This document shows positions 12,906 through 24,571 of a stretch of 64,000 bases of DNA, one piece after another; position 1 is the first letter of the stretch, and each line of letters begins with the position of its first letter. Made by a program: the position numbers and the translations under genes. This stretch comes from Poa pratensis. Lineage: Eukaryota; Streptophyta; Magnoliopsida; Poales; Poaceae. The notes beneath the pieces were generated by a model. It was not told the DNA's origin and did not search any database. It saw only the letters and a program-made list of their open reading frames with translations. The DNA is taken from contig CAMZMU010000111.1 in the NCBI GenBank assembly GCA_947311845.1, forward strand, positions 12,442,743 through 12,506,742, given 5' to 3'.

Positions 12906-13167
12906 GAGCAACAATAGTGCCTTTATAGCTGTCTACGGGGTACTTTTGTCTACGTAGAGTAGAGAGACATGGAAAAAGAGATGGAGTGGGCTCTCATGCG
13001 AAAGAGCCAGCCTGTGCGAGGAGAGATAAACACAGAAAGTGAGAAAAATACTAACCTAATAGCCTATCTTATAGTCAACTCTATTGTATGAGCTAACTAT
13101 AAGCCTAACTTTTGATGACATGGCAGTTTCATATTGCCAGCTATTGCCTCTACTATTGAACTTGCTG
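12906..13167. mobile_element. Tourist-like (PIF/Harbinger) MITE
   Basis: It is 262 bp. The ends are imperfect inverted repeats (GAGCAACAATAG and CAGCAAGTTCAATAG when both are read inward). The element is flanked by TAA on both sides, the three-base target duplication typical of PIF/Harbinger. It has no coding capacity. Confidence 0.65.
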
Positions 13168-13389
13168 TAAGGCCCTGTTTAGAATCCGCTGGTTTCTCTG
13201 GTGCACTGCCAGAACCAGACGTATGCTGCAACGGGTAAAAGAAAACAAAGCTTCCAAGCGGGGCAAAGGTAATAACAGGCAAACCCTAAAAGAAATCTTG
13301 AAATCAACGATAACAAAGGGAACATTGACGAGGGGTACACTCATCAAATCCCATGGTTAAGGACCTAGGGTTGAGATTATGGGGAAAGA

Positions 13390-15255
13390 ACGTGGTAATA
13401 CTGATAGTTTCGTCGGCTGACAAGCAGAGGCAAAGATTTACCCAGGTTCAGGCCCCTCGGGTGGAGGTAAAGACCCTACTTCCCACTTGTCTGTTATTGA
13501 TCGTGTGAGATTATGCGGTTACAAGGTGGCTCTGGCGAGATGTCGATCTCGCTAGAGCTTTGGTGGTTTGAGTATGGCTTGGTTCTCGATCGGCACCCCT
13601 CCCAGTCCTTAAATAGGCTGGGTCTCGGGAGTACGTAACCGACCCAATTTACACATAAGGAAAGTCCTAACCGACTATGCCATGACTAATCTTGGAAGGT
13701 ACTCCATCTTCTCGGGCCTCTGGTCTTGGGCTTCGAATAGGCTCTTCGCTATTGGGCCTTAGTCGTCACGTGCACCAGGTACCCTCATGGTAGGGTACCC
13801 AAGATGTATACCCATGTCAGTAGCCCCCGAGTACTTGTCTGACTCGAAGAATCGGGCATGGACTCTTTCGTAAGTGCACGTCATACGCTTTGTATTATAA
13901 TTGGAATTCCTGTATGAATAGCACATGTTGGCTATGTCGAGTATCTCGTCGACTGTGGTTTTTGCTTATGATAATCAAGGGATAACAGCTTAGCAGGCCC
14001 AGTACACTCGACGGATCGGGACTGGCTAACTACTCATTCGGGTAAAACCTTACTAGCCTTCAATCAAACTCGAGTCCCTGGACTCGAATCTAGAACAAAC
14101 TGGTCAGATTCGACTAGGCCGCGGAGGTCTTACTGAGTCGATCTGCAGTATAGATTTGAATTTTACCCAACGCGTCCGTCAGGATTTTTCATCATGTCTG
14201 TTGACACGGAAAGTATAAGGATTTACGTTGCTGGAACGGTCCTTAGCCCAGCTCGAAAGTTCGGCGGGTCTTACCTTTGCACTATGCGTGCAGCATCCGA
14301 GGTATTTGCGGCGGACGCAACTCGGGATGTTTGAATATGATTTTGTATATGAACTGAGTCGAAATATTTGTCGACTGATACTTTGTTGTTATTCTATCGG
14401 GTGCGTGACAGCGCTCCCGATGGGAGTAGCCCCCGAGATTGTGCTTTATTGCTCGCAATGGAGGATAATCTCAGATCCTCTCACCTTGCATATGTTAATC
14501 GAAGGATTTTTGTGCCGTAATTCTATCGGGTGCACGACAGTGCTCCCGATGGGAGTAGCCCCCGAGATTATGCTGTATTGCTTGTAGTAGAGGATAATCT
14601 CAAAATCATGTTATCTTGAGCATCTCCAGTCGAAGAATTTTGAATATGCTCCCGATGGGAGTAATATGCCTCAGTCGAAGAAACGATCGAGTGACCAATT
14701 TTGCATTAACATTGATTTTTCACACCCGAACCAAACAAAGCAGTCGAATGACCAATATGCGTTGGGCAGATTCGATTGTATTTCTGAACAGATCCTTGTA
14801 ATGACGTCAGAGATGACGTTTATGGCGACTGCGCTTCCTGACACGCGGTGGCGTGCGTTATGCTGTGATGGATGGGACGTGACACATCGGTGGGTCCATT
14901 TGTGCAGCGCTGACCGAACGACGGTGCTGTTTGGACTTTGATTTGACCACTCTGGCCCACTTTTTACGGAGGCGTGATGATGGCTCCTATTTTTGCGTGC
15001 GTAGTGGGCGGAGTGGCCTTCGACGGTTGCCCTCTGCGCCTGCCATGTGTACGGTGGGATTGCATGCGGAGCGCACGATTGCGATTTTAACGGCTGTGAT
15101 CGATTTTGATCTGTGGTAAATAGGAGGGACGGCGCTGAAATTATTTTTACTTGCCATTTGCTCTGCGCGCCGCCCCTGTTCCATCGTCTTCCTCTTGCTC
15201 CACCTCCATTGTTATTGCGTCCGAGCTCCGTATTCACTCCCTAGCCACCACAACC
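13390..15255 (+). mobile_element. Gypsy-type non-coding region upstream of the extra ORF
   Basis: The sequence shows features seen in a group of grass gypsy LTRs and leaders: a CCCAGGTTCAGGCCCCTCGG stretch near 13442-13461 and repeated AGTAGCCCCCGAG motifs. A 129-bp-period direct repeat covers about 14391-14613 and contains CTCCCGATGGGAGTAGCCCC twice. Clean LTR ends were not found, so the boundaries are approximate. I infer that it supplies the promoter of the ORF at 15256. Confidence 0.5.
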
Positions 15256-17637
15256 ATGGCGCCCAAGAGGAAAGCTGCCGCCGACGCGCCCGCGACCGAC
15301 GCGGCCACTTTGAAGGGGAAGAAGACTGCGGCAAGCGCATCTGCGTCCGCCGTCGACCTCAAGAAGAGCGACGGCGACTGGATGAAGTCCACGATCAAGG
15401 CGGCACATCTCGAGAAGTTCCGCGAGGACGGACTGCTGCCGTCGGCGGACCAGCTTACTGTTCGTGCGCCATCAAAAGAGGTACTCCCCGAGCCTCGCGC
15501 AAATGAGCGCGTATGTTTTACAGAGTTTTTGCCTAGGGGTCTGTCTTTTCCCCTCCACGACTTTGTTCGTGGCTTGCTGTTCGCCTACGGGGTGCAGATC
15601 CATGATCTCACCCTGAACGGCATTATGCACATTGCCTGTTTTATGGTATTGTGCGAGTGCTTCCTGGGAGTTGCTCCCAGCTGGGCCCTTTGGAAGTCTA
15701 TCTTCATGGTCCGGCCCAACAACCGAGGCGGCCGAACCTATCCAGTTGGAGGCCTTCAAATCCAAGTGCGCAGCGACACCCGATACTTTGCCCTGAAGCC
15801 AGTCGACTCGGCGCAAGGGTGTAGGAAAAGGTGGTTTTATGTGCTCGTCGACCAGGAAGGGGTCCCAGCATTTTCGACTGCTGGTATAGCCGCTAGGACG
15901 AAGGCCTGGGACCATGAGCTTTCGACTGAAGAAATGGCGAAAGCGGCGCCTCTGCTGGAGACGATTGGAGGACTGCTAAACAACGTCACTGGTGTGCATC
16001 TTCTTGCCACCTTTGTGAAGTTGCGGGTGTGGCCGCTCCGCGCGCGAGCTCACCCTATGTGGCAGTATGAAGGTCCTCTCGACTCCACTCGAATGAACAA
16101 GGAGGAGCTGTCAAAGAACGAGCTGGTGTCACATGTGCGGTCCATCACCAGCACAAAAGCCAGCGAGCCCTGCAACGTCGACTGCCCTGTCACTCCTTAT
16201 GGGGCTGAAAATCCTTTGCCAGAGGTTAGTGAATCTATCGAGTTTTTGTCTCTTTGCGTTGCCATTTTGCTGGTTTGTCTTACTTTCATTTCCTGTTTAT
16301 GACATACAGGGCCACTCGACTGCGTCTACTCTGCCTCCCCTTCCAGAGAACGGCCCGACTGAAGAGACAGAGGTGCAGGAGGTGCAAGATGTGCCATCAA
16401 AGGGAGCCGATGAGTCGCCCCTTCCATCAGCTACCACTTCTCCTACAGAAAATGCTGAAGAGGAAGAGGTGGACGAGGCACTCGCTGAAGCTTCGCCTGC
16501 ACCCGATGTTGCCAAGGCTCGGACTCGCAAGCGCCTCCGTGTTCAAGACGTGTCCTCGTCTATGAGCTCACTCGCGAAGGAGAAGGATCTGAGGGACGAT
16601 GGCGACTCGGGCTCACCTCACGCTGCCCAAACCGCTCCATTAGCAGCGTGCCCAGTGAGCTCGCTGCCTCCTCCCTAGTCGAGTGGCGCCGTGCAGTTTG
16701 GAGGTCCAAGCTTCGACGATTATGACAGCGAGGAAGAGGAAGAACAGAGGTTTGTTCCTTCTGCCTTTTGCATATGTAAAGTTACTGTATGATAGTTTGG
16801 CTCATATCTCTCCTCCCTTTATGCTTTACAGTGCTGAGCACGATCGAGTAGCGACCCCTCCTGTCGTCGAGGCTTCGACTCCTGATCATTCAGGTGCTTC
16901 TCCTGTGACCCCGGAGGTTGCGCAGCCAGCAGTCGCAACTGCTGCTCTTGTGACCACCAAGGTTGCAGATACTCCGGCGGCTGAAGTGGGGACTTCTACT
17001 TCCAAGTCTGAGACTTGGATGGAGCACGTAAGTGTCCTATGACCACCCGCATATGTTGCGTCTGATATATGTGCTGATTTATGCTAATTGCATTTGCTTC
17101 TAGCCTTACTACCTCAATCTGGTAGAATCTGGGAAAGCTTTTGTTCAGATGGAGCAGGAGAGGGACAGGCTGAGTGTTAACTTGGAGCAGCTCAGTCGTA
17201 AGTGAAATTTGACTCTGTACCCGAAGGTCTTTTTGCACTGTCTTTGTTTTGTCGAATGCTGATTTACCGCTTTGCTTTCTAAACTCAGGTGACAAAGCAG
17301 CGGCTGAAACCCGAGTAAAGGAGCTAGAAGAAGCTCTTGCCACTCAAGCTGCCGAGTCGAAGAAAGCCGCGGATACCGCCCAAGGTTCTGCCGCTGCGCG
17401 CGAGAAGGAGTATGCCGAGCGACTGGCTGGCCTCGCACAGAACGTGAGAGGTAAGGAACCATCTTTTTGTATGCCTCCCGTGTACCCGTTGGGTAGTATG
17501 TTGTAATCTTGCTTTTTCTGGTTCATGTTGCAGAGGCGATTGGTGTGCCAACACCTACTGACATTGTCAGTGATGAGTTATCACTCGACCAGGTTATAGG
17601 TGACCTTGGTGCTTCCTTTATCCAGGCGAAGGACTAA
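15256..17637 (+). pseudogene. Six-exon gypsy-associated ORF (putative gypsy-type transposon domain)
   Basis: The proposed exons are 15256-16224, 16310-16749, 16832-17027, 17104-17197, 17289-17450 and 17534-17637, all with GT-AG borders. The N-terminal part (about residues 60-300: FTEFLPRGLSFPLHDFVRGL, LNGIMHIACFMVLCECFLG) matches what I know of the plant domain named putative gypsy type transposon (PF04195). The middle is acidic and low-complexity. The C-terminal part is a likely coiled coil (KAAAETRVKELEEALATQ). An in-frame TAG at 16676-16678 in exon 2 breaks it. Such ORFs accompany some grass gypsy elements and their role is unknown. Confidence 0.65.
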
Positions 17638-17739
17638 AATTTTAGGGTTTTTTCATGTCAAGCCAACCACTCTTCATGGTTCTATAACAACCATAGGATC
17701 CCGACGTTCAATTTTTCATTGAAACTGTAAACAACAAAC

Positions 17740-18110
17740 AATGCTTAAACTATTTAAAAGAGGGATACAAAAGGAGCCGTCAAATAAACTGAACTAGCCA
17801 TTTCCTGAAATTTGTTTGTACTGTAATACTTGTAGGGGAGCTACCTTAATCTTACCATCTGGAGTAGAGGTAGTCGGGGATTAGAAACTGCTGCAAGTCC
17901 TAAATGTTTCTTCATCTTGTTGACACGAAAAATGTAGGTAACTGTTTTCTTCAATAGTGCACCCTCATTGAACTGAAGTTTGTAGGCCATCTTGCCAATT
18001 TTCTGCAGAATTCTAAGGGGATCTCCTATCCTTATTTCTCAAGAAAACCACAAGCTGAATCCACCTTATTGCTATTAAGACACTGAAAGTCCTACAATGC
18101 TTAAATATGA
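17740..18110 (-). pseudogene. Gypsy integrase C-terminal remnant
   Basis: The minus-strand translation gives a broken match to the end of gypsy integrases: LQKIGKMAYKLQFNEGALL, then VNKMKKHLG and a remnant of the DGKIK region. Frameshifts and stops are frequent. The opposite orientation to the preceding ORF makes it a separate old insertion. Confidence 0.55.
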
Positions 18111-18790
18111 ATATTTTTCGCGAAAACGCAAAAGCTTTGCATTTCGATGAATTTATAGAAAAATAAGGTTTATATGAATATTTTTTTCGCGAAATGCAAA
18201 AACTTTGCGTTTTGATGGATGTATAGAAAAAGAAAGTTTATGTAAATGCTCAAAGGAGGACAACACCACAATATACAATTCAACCCACCCAACACAGCCT
18301 AGGGGGAGTAATCGGCGAAGACCTCGTGCCCCCGTGTTTGCCCATGACCTTGCCTCACCATGACCGTGTCAAGTACGACGCTCACAAAGGTTCGAGCGTT
18401 GTCAAAGATGGCGTTGCGATGCTTCTAGATCCACTAGCAGACCGTAAGCCAAATAACTGATGAGGTACCCTTGCGCAGCAGGCGAAGGTGGGTTGTACTG
18501 TCATCTTTCACAATCTGCGAAGTTGTCTTCCGCACCCGGCCCAATAGTCGATCTAATCTAGGATATGCCAGATCGTTCTCGAGAAGACACAACCAGTGAG
18601 GATATGCTCCATCGTCTCTGGCTTCTGGTCGCAGAGAGGGCAACTCGCAGGGTGAGGTAGTCCTCGTCGCGCAACCTATTGTCAGTCCAACATTTGTTCT
18701 GGTTGGCAAGCCAAATGAAGAACTTCACCCTCGGGGACGCTCAGAATCTCCAAATTACCTTCCAAGAGCTTGACAACTACTAGTATCATA
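18111..18790 (-). pseudogene. LINE-like zf-RVT remnant
   Basis: On the minus strand, 18440-18730 reads as a frameshifted zf-RVT domain (FFIWLANQNKCWT, GLPHPASCPLCDQKPETMEH in the adjacent frame). Two diverged copies of a roughly 63-bp AT-rich unit containing TTTTTCGCGAAA lie at 18107-18240 and may belong to its 3' end. Non-functional. Confidence 0.55.
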
Positions 18791-19012
18791 AAGTGAGGAA
18801 AGACAAAATAATGTGTTTTATTCTTGCCATAATGCTATGGTATGGCCTTAAGATTTTTTTTGTTAAGACCTACTCAAATATAAGGCCAGATAATAATGTT
18901 GTGGCCTTTTCCTTAAGATCCAGATTTTGGTATACTGGAGACGCCGTAAGAAGGACTAATGTTCGGACGAGAGCAGGCCTCCCAAGCCACGCTGGCATGC
19001 AGAGTTCACCTA

Positions 19013-19568
19013 TAGCTGGCCAAACAGGCCCATTAGTGCTCGTGCCGCGCCTCGTTTTGGAGCCCACGGGCTGGCCCGGCACGGCACGACACAATCGTGC
19101 CAGCACGCGGCCCGGCACGGGCACGGCTTGTCGACGCGGCACGCGAGCACGGTGGGCATGGCGTGCTAGAGCGGGCACGAGGCGGGGCTCGGTCTGTAAT
19201 ATGAACAATTAAGTCGGAGAGCAGCAAATTTCAGACGTAGTCTTTTTCCTTACCAGGGTACCTAAGGGGACTGGAAGGTTTTAATGAGACGGCTTGCTAG
19301 CTTAATAAAAATTATTAAAATCATATCTACCTTTGTCTTATTTTTTTTAATTTTTTAGCTATCTTTACTTATTTTTCAGTTTTCCGGACCCTAAATGGGC
19401 CGACCGTGCCGTGCCGGGCCCATCGTGCCCCATACGTGCCGTCGTGCCGTGCCAAGGTCTGATTTGGACCGCGTGCCAGCACGGCACGGCACGATTAGTA
19501 CCGTGCCGCAATCGTGCCAGGCACCAGGCACGCGACGTTCCGTGCCGGGCGGCACGTTTAGCCAGCTA
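19013..19568. mobile_element. hAT-like non-autonomous element rich in GTGCC repeats
   Basis: The ends are inverted repeats TAGCTGGCCAAAC (left) and TAGCTGGCTAAAC (right, reverse complement). Both arms are dense in GTGCCGTGCC/GGCACGGCAC, so the element can fold on itself. TTCACC flanks both ends, fitting a degraded 8-bp target duplication. A LINE 3' fragment sits in the middle. ORFs on either strand here are artefacts of the GC-rich repeat. Confidence 0.6.
19218..19311 (+). mobile_element. 5'-truncated LINE 3' end, same family as 10441-12669
   Basis: The segment aligns to the 3' UTR of the LINE at 12557-12660, sharing for example CCAGGGTACCTAAGGGGACT, with scattered substitutions. It ends in an AT-rich tail. 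Only about 95 bp were copied, typical of aborted target-primed reverse transcription. It lies inside the hAT-like element. Confidence 0.75.
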
Positions 19569-19609
19569 TTTCACCCACAGTGAGGAGAGTTGTTTCACCC
19601 ACAGTAGCT

Positions 19610-19897
19610 AAGGCTGTAATACGGAATCCAGAATACTTGTGGGTCTAGTACGTAAATTCTCTCCTCACTCCCCGCCTCCCCATCCCCGTGCTCCGCTCCT
19701 CTTCCACCGCGCGCTCTCCAATCTCCATCCGCACTAACCCCCACTCCAGATCTCCAAACCCCACCCTCTACATGCCGTTCCACTGACCTCATGGCGCCGC
19801 GTCTCCTCCTCCTCGCCCTCGTCGCGGCGGCCGTCGCCGTGCCGCCGGCGAGCGCCGCGGTGGCGAGCATCGACCCGGGGTCCGAGTGGCTCAAGGT
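19610..19897 (+). pseudogene. Duplicated promoter-proximal region and start of exon 1 of HSP70-17
   Basis: The sequence is homologous to 26562-26917: the same 5' UTR (CTCCGCTCCTCTTCCACCGC) and the same first codons. From ATG 19791 it encodes a signal peptide and chaperone start (MAPRLLLLALVAAAVAVPP, then SAAVASIDPGSEWLK). The hallmark DLG is changed to DPG. Homology stops at the bases AAGGT, and the frame runs on only into unrelated sequence. It lacks the ERSE-bearing region of the full gene and sits 155 bp upstream of the first GAUT exon seen. Confidence 0.8.
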
Positions 19898-20051
19898 GGT
19901 GCTGCACTGTCTGGATTATTTTTCTTGGTTTTGGGAAATGTTACACTGCACTCTAAAAATTTAGGGTTTTCCACTTTTCCGAGCTCGTGCCCTTAGACGG
20001 TCTGGACATAAACTGTTTGTAGAATTGCCACCGGGGAAGAAATGCAAACAG

Positions 20052-22008
20052 GTTGCTTGCTGAGATCACGGCCGGTGATGGTGCTGGATGGAAGGATGCG
20101 GGCCTGATCGACCAAGTGACGAGGCGACAGGGAGACGATGGTGGTTTGGCGAGGGGCTCAACGGATCAGCAAGATATAGACATAGGATCCCACCAGCAGT
20201 CTTCTTCTGAGGTTGATACGCGGCATTTTTCAGGCTTTAGGTGCATACTGGCAAATTTAGTTAGGTTGTCTTGCCACCTGTGGATTTTGGAACCTCATAT
20301 TTGTCAGTTAGCTTCGTCAGCTGCCCTTTGGGGCTTGCAGCATTGGTTAAGACAAAACTTTGGGTTTGGTAGGTTGCTAAGTCTTTCCCCGCTTAACATA
20401 CTCAACACTTTGGTATCCAGTAGCGCTGCTTGTACGAAAACAAACACTCTGTTCGCTCAGAGCTTGAGGTATCCTTAACTTTCACTTTAGGATCTTACCT
20501 TGACCTCCGATTATTCTTTTCCTTTCATAGTTGTCAAGTCATTTCTTATCTTGGGATTCTTAGCCCGCTTTAGGCAAATATATGATGATGCCAGTGCCAC
20601 CAAACGAAATGCAATGACTTCTTTCTGTGGAAATGAACCAAACTACTCATGGTTCACAGACACTTGCAACATTTTGCTGCATTAGTGACCAGAAAATTCC
20701 ATGCATTTACTTTGGTCAATGTGTACTATTTTTCATGCATTACTTAACATTGTCAAATTGTTCATCCATATGCTGGAATTATCATCTCAGCGCTGTCTGC
20801 GCAGTTTGGGAGTTCTCATTTCGTGACGAAGAAAGTTGAATACACAGTTTTTCTTATCATATTCTATTGCAATAGGTTGTAGTCATGATTTCTTGCTACA
20901 TATCTAATTGCATAATCTTGTTTTTGCAGGGAAGCTCATTGGAGAATATACCTAAACAAACATCTGCTAAGGTTCTCGTGGAGAACCCTCAAAAAGATAA
21001 CACAGATGGTAAGAGTAAAAGTATGACCTTGCCTGATACTAGAGTCCGGAATATCAAGGATCAGTTAATCAAGGCAAAGGTCTACCTTGGTCTTGGAGCC
21101 ATTCGAGCAAATCCCCAATACCTCAAGGACTTGCGGCAGCGGATACGGGAAGTTCAAAAGGTACTTGGTGATGCATCCAAGGACTCCGATCTACCAAAGA
21201 AGTAAGGGTCTCCCAGCACTTAAGTTGATGGATTTTAAAGGGTTAATAAGATATTATGCCATTGCCAGCTTCTCATAATCGAAAAAACGCCATTACAAAA
21301 ATGACTTATGAAAAATGTCACTTATGCCATTATGGCCACTTCGGCACTGATACCAGCCACTACGCATCCTGTTTCTCCTTCCGTATTTCTGTCGGAGCCA
21401 AAAAGCCCGCGAGTTCAATCCCAATCTCCAAACTCAGACCTGTAATGCAATTGGCACCTCCAAGCTCCTGAACTTCCGCCGCCACCCTCTGACGCTCTCC
21501 CGGTGACTCCGCCCTTCTCCAAGCACCTCGCCCCTCCCACCTGTCAACCCCAAGCTGACCACCTTGCCCCTGTCAGCTGACCACTTTGATAATGGTTCAG
21601 ACAGCAACTGCAGTCCTAGACGCCGCTAGGGAGCTGCAGTCGATTTTCGCCGCCCATGCGCCGACCAGAGCCACTGTTCCTTGCTCCTGCTGCCTTCATT
21701 CCTGTCCTTCCTCCCTCCTGGTGCTGTGACTCTGTCCAGATGTCTCCTTGTATTGTTTACAGTTCTGGACTGAAGGTTCTTAGGGAGAAGAGATATGTGT
21801 TGTAACCTGAATTGTACTGAAATCTGTAAGCAATTTGCAGATGATTGTGCAAAAAAACAGCAATGATATCCACTTGTGTATGCTATGTGAGCAAAACAAC
21901 AATGATATCCGGCAGAAGAATGATGCACACTGCAGGTGATCAGGTGGGAGAGGATGGGTGAAGCGCGGCGTGTTGCCTGCTGGAAAAGTTAGGATTTGAC
22001 AAAGATGT

Positions 22009-22039
<31 letters not shown>

Positions 22040-24104
22040 GGGGGGGGGAGCAAGGGCATTTTGGTCCCGGCAGAAATACAAGAGGAGATACCGTGTGTAT
22101 TGACTGATATTTATGCTAAAATGACCTTAATTGCATTATTCAAAGCAATAGCTAGACTGGCATGTTCTGCAAGTCGTCTTTTGTAGTGGAATTTTTCTAT
22201 TACAAGAAGTTGGCAACGGCATTTATCGAATTAACCAAATTTTGAAACTATTAACATGTTACAGGCATTTATGGCAGCCTCATTCAATTATTTGCTAATT
22301 TCTTATGTATATCGACTTATTCAGTGCCAATGAGAAGGTGAAAGCACTTGAGCAGACATTGATCAAAGGCGGACAGACACAGGATGATTGCTCTGTTGCT
22401 GTCAAAAAGCTCCGGGCTATGCTCCACTCAGCAGAGGAGCAGCTGCATGCACAAAAGAAGCAAACTGTCTTTCTAACACAACTTGCAGCCAAAACCCTTC
22501 CCAAGGGTCTTCACTGCCTGCCCTTGAGGCTAGCTAATGAATACTTCTCACTGGATCCTGGTCAGCAACAATTCCCAAACCATGAGAAACTTGCGGATCC
22601 CAAACTGTATCACTATGCCTTGTTCTCGGATAATATATTGGCAACAGCTGTTGTTGTCAACTCGACAGTATTAAATGCCAAGGTATGTGTTCTTGATACT
22701 TCTAATTTCAGTTACTCTGATGGATGACATGCAACATATTGAGTATTTTTTTTGGTTTGCAGCATCCATCTCATCATGTCTTCCACATTGTAACTGACAG
22801 ACTAAATTACGCTCCAATGAGAATGTGGTTCCTCTCTAACCCTCCTGGAGAAGCAACAATTGAAGTACAAAATATTGATGAGTTCACATGGCTAAATGAC
22901 AGCTACAGCCCGGTACTGAAGCAACTTGGGTCTCAATCTATGATTGATTATTACTTTAGGGCGCAGCGTGCAAACTCGGATTCAAACTTGAAGTACAGAA
23001 ACCCAAAGTATCTTTCAATGCTTAATCATCTGCGATTTTACTTGCCTGAGATTTACCCAAAGCTCGACAAGATGGTCTTTCTCGATGACGATGTAGTAGT
23101 AAAGAAGGACATAACGGGCCTCTGGTCAATTGATATGAAGGGGAAGGTAAATGGTGCTGTAGAGACTTGTGGAGAGAGCTTCCATCGCTTTGATCGTTAC
23201 CTGAATTTCTCAAATCCTGTAATTCTGAAGAATTTTGACCCCCACGCTTGTGGCTGGGCTTTTGGAATGAATGTGTTTGATCTGGTTGAGTGGAGGCGGC
23301 AGAACATAACCGAGATCTATCACTCTTGGCAGAAGCTTGTAAGTTTCAGATACTTAATTCCTTTCATATATGATGAACTACTTAATAGAGACCTTTCTCT
23401 AGATCTCTATGTCAATTGAGCTGAAGTTAAACTATGCATTAGTTATAAGTCTAGAACTCGCTTTGGGGTAATATGACTTCTATACATAGATATATTGATG
23501 AAGTGCAACTAAAAATCATGTTAATGGTGAGTTTACTTTACCATACTAGATATTTGTGTTATGCTACATGTTATCTATTTGATTAATCTTACATTACCCT
23601 GGGCACCAAAACTTGAAGAGATCTGTCATTTCTCATTCTATTGTGTACAACTGCATCTACAGAAAGGTTTATAATTTGTGGAGACATTACTACTGTGCAA
23701 AAGACGAGAGAAATACAAAAATTCTTGTTCCATAACCATCGATGACTCACAAAGTTCTTTTAGTTCTATTCATGTTTGTCTTCTTTTGCATTTAGTTTGA
23801 TATAATAATATATGTCCTGTTAATTGCAGAATGAAGACAGATTGCTATGGAAACTTGGCACTCTCCCTCCAGGCCTGATCACATTCTGGAACAAGACATT
23901 TCCCTCGATCGATCATGGCATGTTCTCGGCCTTGGTTACAACCCGCATGTTGGCAGCAGAGACCTGGAGCATGCCGCGGTCATACATTACAACGGCAACA
24001 TGAAGCCCTGGCTGGGGATTGGCCTGCCCAAGTTCCGAAGCTACTGGTCGAAGTACCTTGACTCCGACCAGCCTTTCCTGCGGGAATGCAACATCAATCC
24101 GTGA
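20052..24104 (+). CDS. GAUT: Galacturonosyltransferase (GT8, GAUT3/4-like), 5' end not seen
   Basis: GAUT proteins transfer galacturonic acid from UDP-GalA to pectin in the Golgi. Exons supported by GT-AG borders and phase are 20930-21201, 22325-22682, 22763-23338 and 23830-24104. 20052-20211 is a plausible earlier exon (LLAEITAGDGAGWKDAGLID) that ends in the right phase. The visible protein is about 546 residues. It contains a stem with coiled-coil character (NEKVKALEQTLIKGGQTQDD), then the GT8 core: HHVFHIVTDRLN, the metal-binding FLDDDVVV, NGAVETCGESFHRFDRY, FDPHACGWAFGMNVFD and a late HYNGNMKPW. One base is missing in the C-run near 23893, so the last 70 residues are in another frame. No first exon with a membrane anchor was found. 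In its place upstream is the HSP70-17 fragment. Confidence 0.85.
21202..22324 (+). other. GAUT intron with TG repeat and long poly-G tract
   Basis: A 1.1-kb intron with a (TG)n run at 22006-22022 followed by 26 consecutive G at 22023-22048. A short direct repeat containing CAATGATATCC lies at about 21850-21913. No coding sequence was seen. Confidence 0.8.
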
Positions 24105-24571
24105 AGCAACCCCAAGCCATTCTGACATAACAAACGGTCTGTTCATTCTTAGGTGCTAAAATGGCACCGTCACATAAGCATGATGTAATATTTGGTGGTT
24201 GACAACATGACATCCAGAGTCATGAACAAATGAATTTAGACCATCTAGATTTCTGCAGGAGGGATGCAGTTCCAGATGATGCAACTGCTAGGGCTATCTT
24301 TGCTAGGCTTCTTCGTACATAATTCAGTGAAGTTGTCCAGGAGAATGTCTTTCCATTTCTGCTGTGTCCATTGATGAAGAATGTTTAACCTTCGCTGTTT
24401 GCTACAGCCCAGAGCTGGAGTATCAAAAATAACCTTTTGGTTGTTGTTGAGCCTTTGAATGTCAGCAGCTAAAGTGGTTGATATGGCTTTCAACTTCATA
24501 GTTAAACTCGTCTAATATGTTGGTTTTCTATAGAAGTTTAAAATGTAAAAAATAATATCCTGCATCTCTTA
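24105..24571. other. GAUT 3' flank
   Basis: Presumed 3' UTR and short spacer after the GAUT stop at 24104. No gene or element recognised. Confidence 0.4.

Noticed and set aside
14671..15237. 188-codon minus-strand ORF
   Set aside because: Overlaps the upstream region of the plus-strand gypsy-associated ORF; no domain, His/Ser-rich by composition.
20212..20478. Continuation of the early GAUT exon as one ORF to 20478
   Set aside because: The translation after SSSE loses protein character, and a phase-0 GT donor lies at 20212 that joins cleanly to the exon at 20930.
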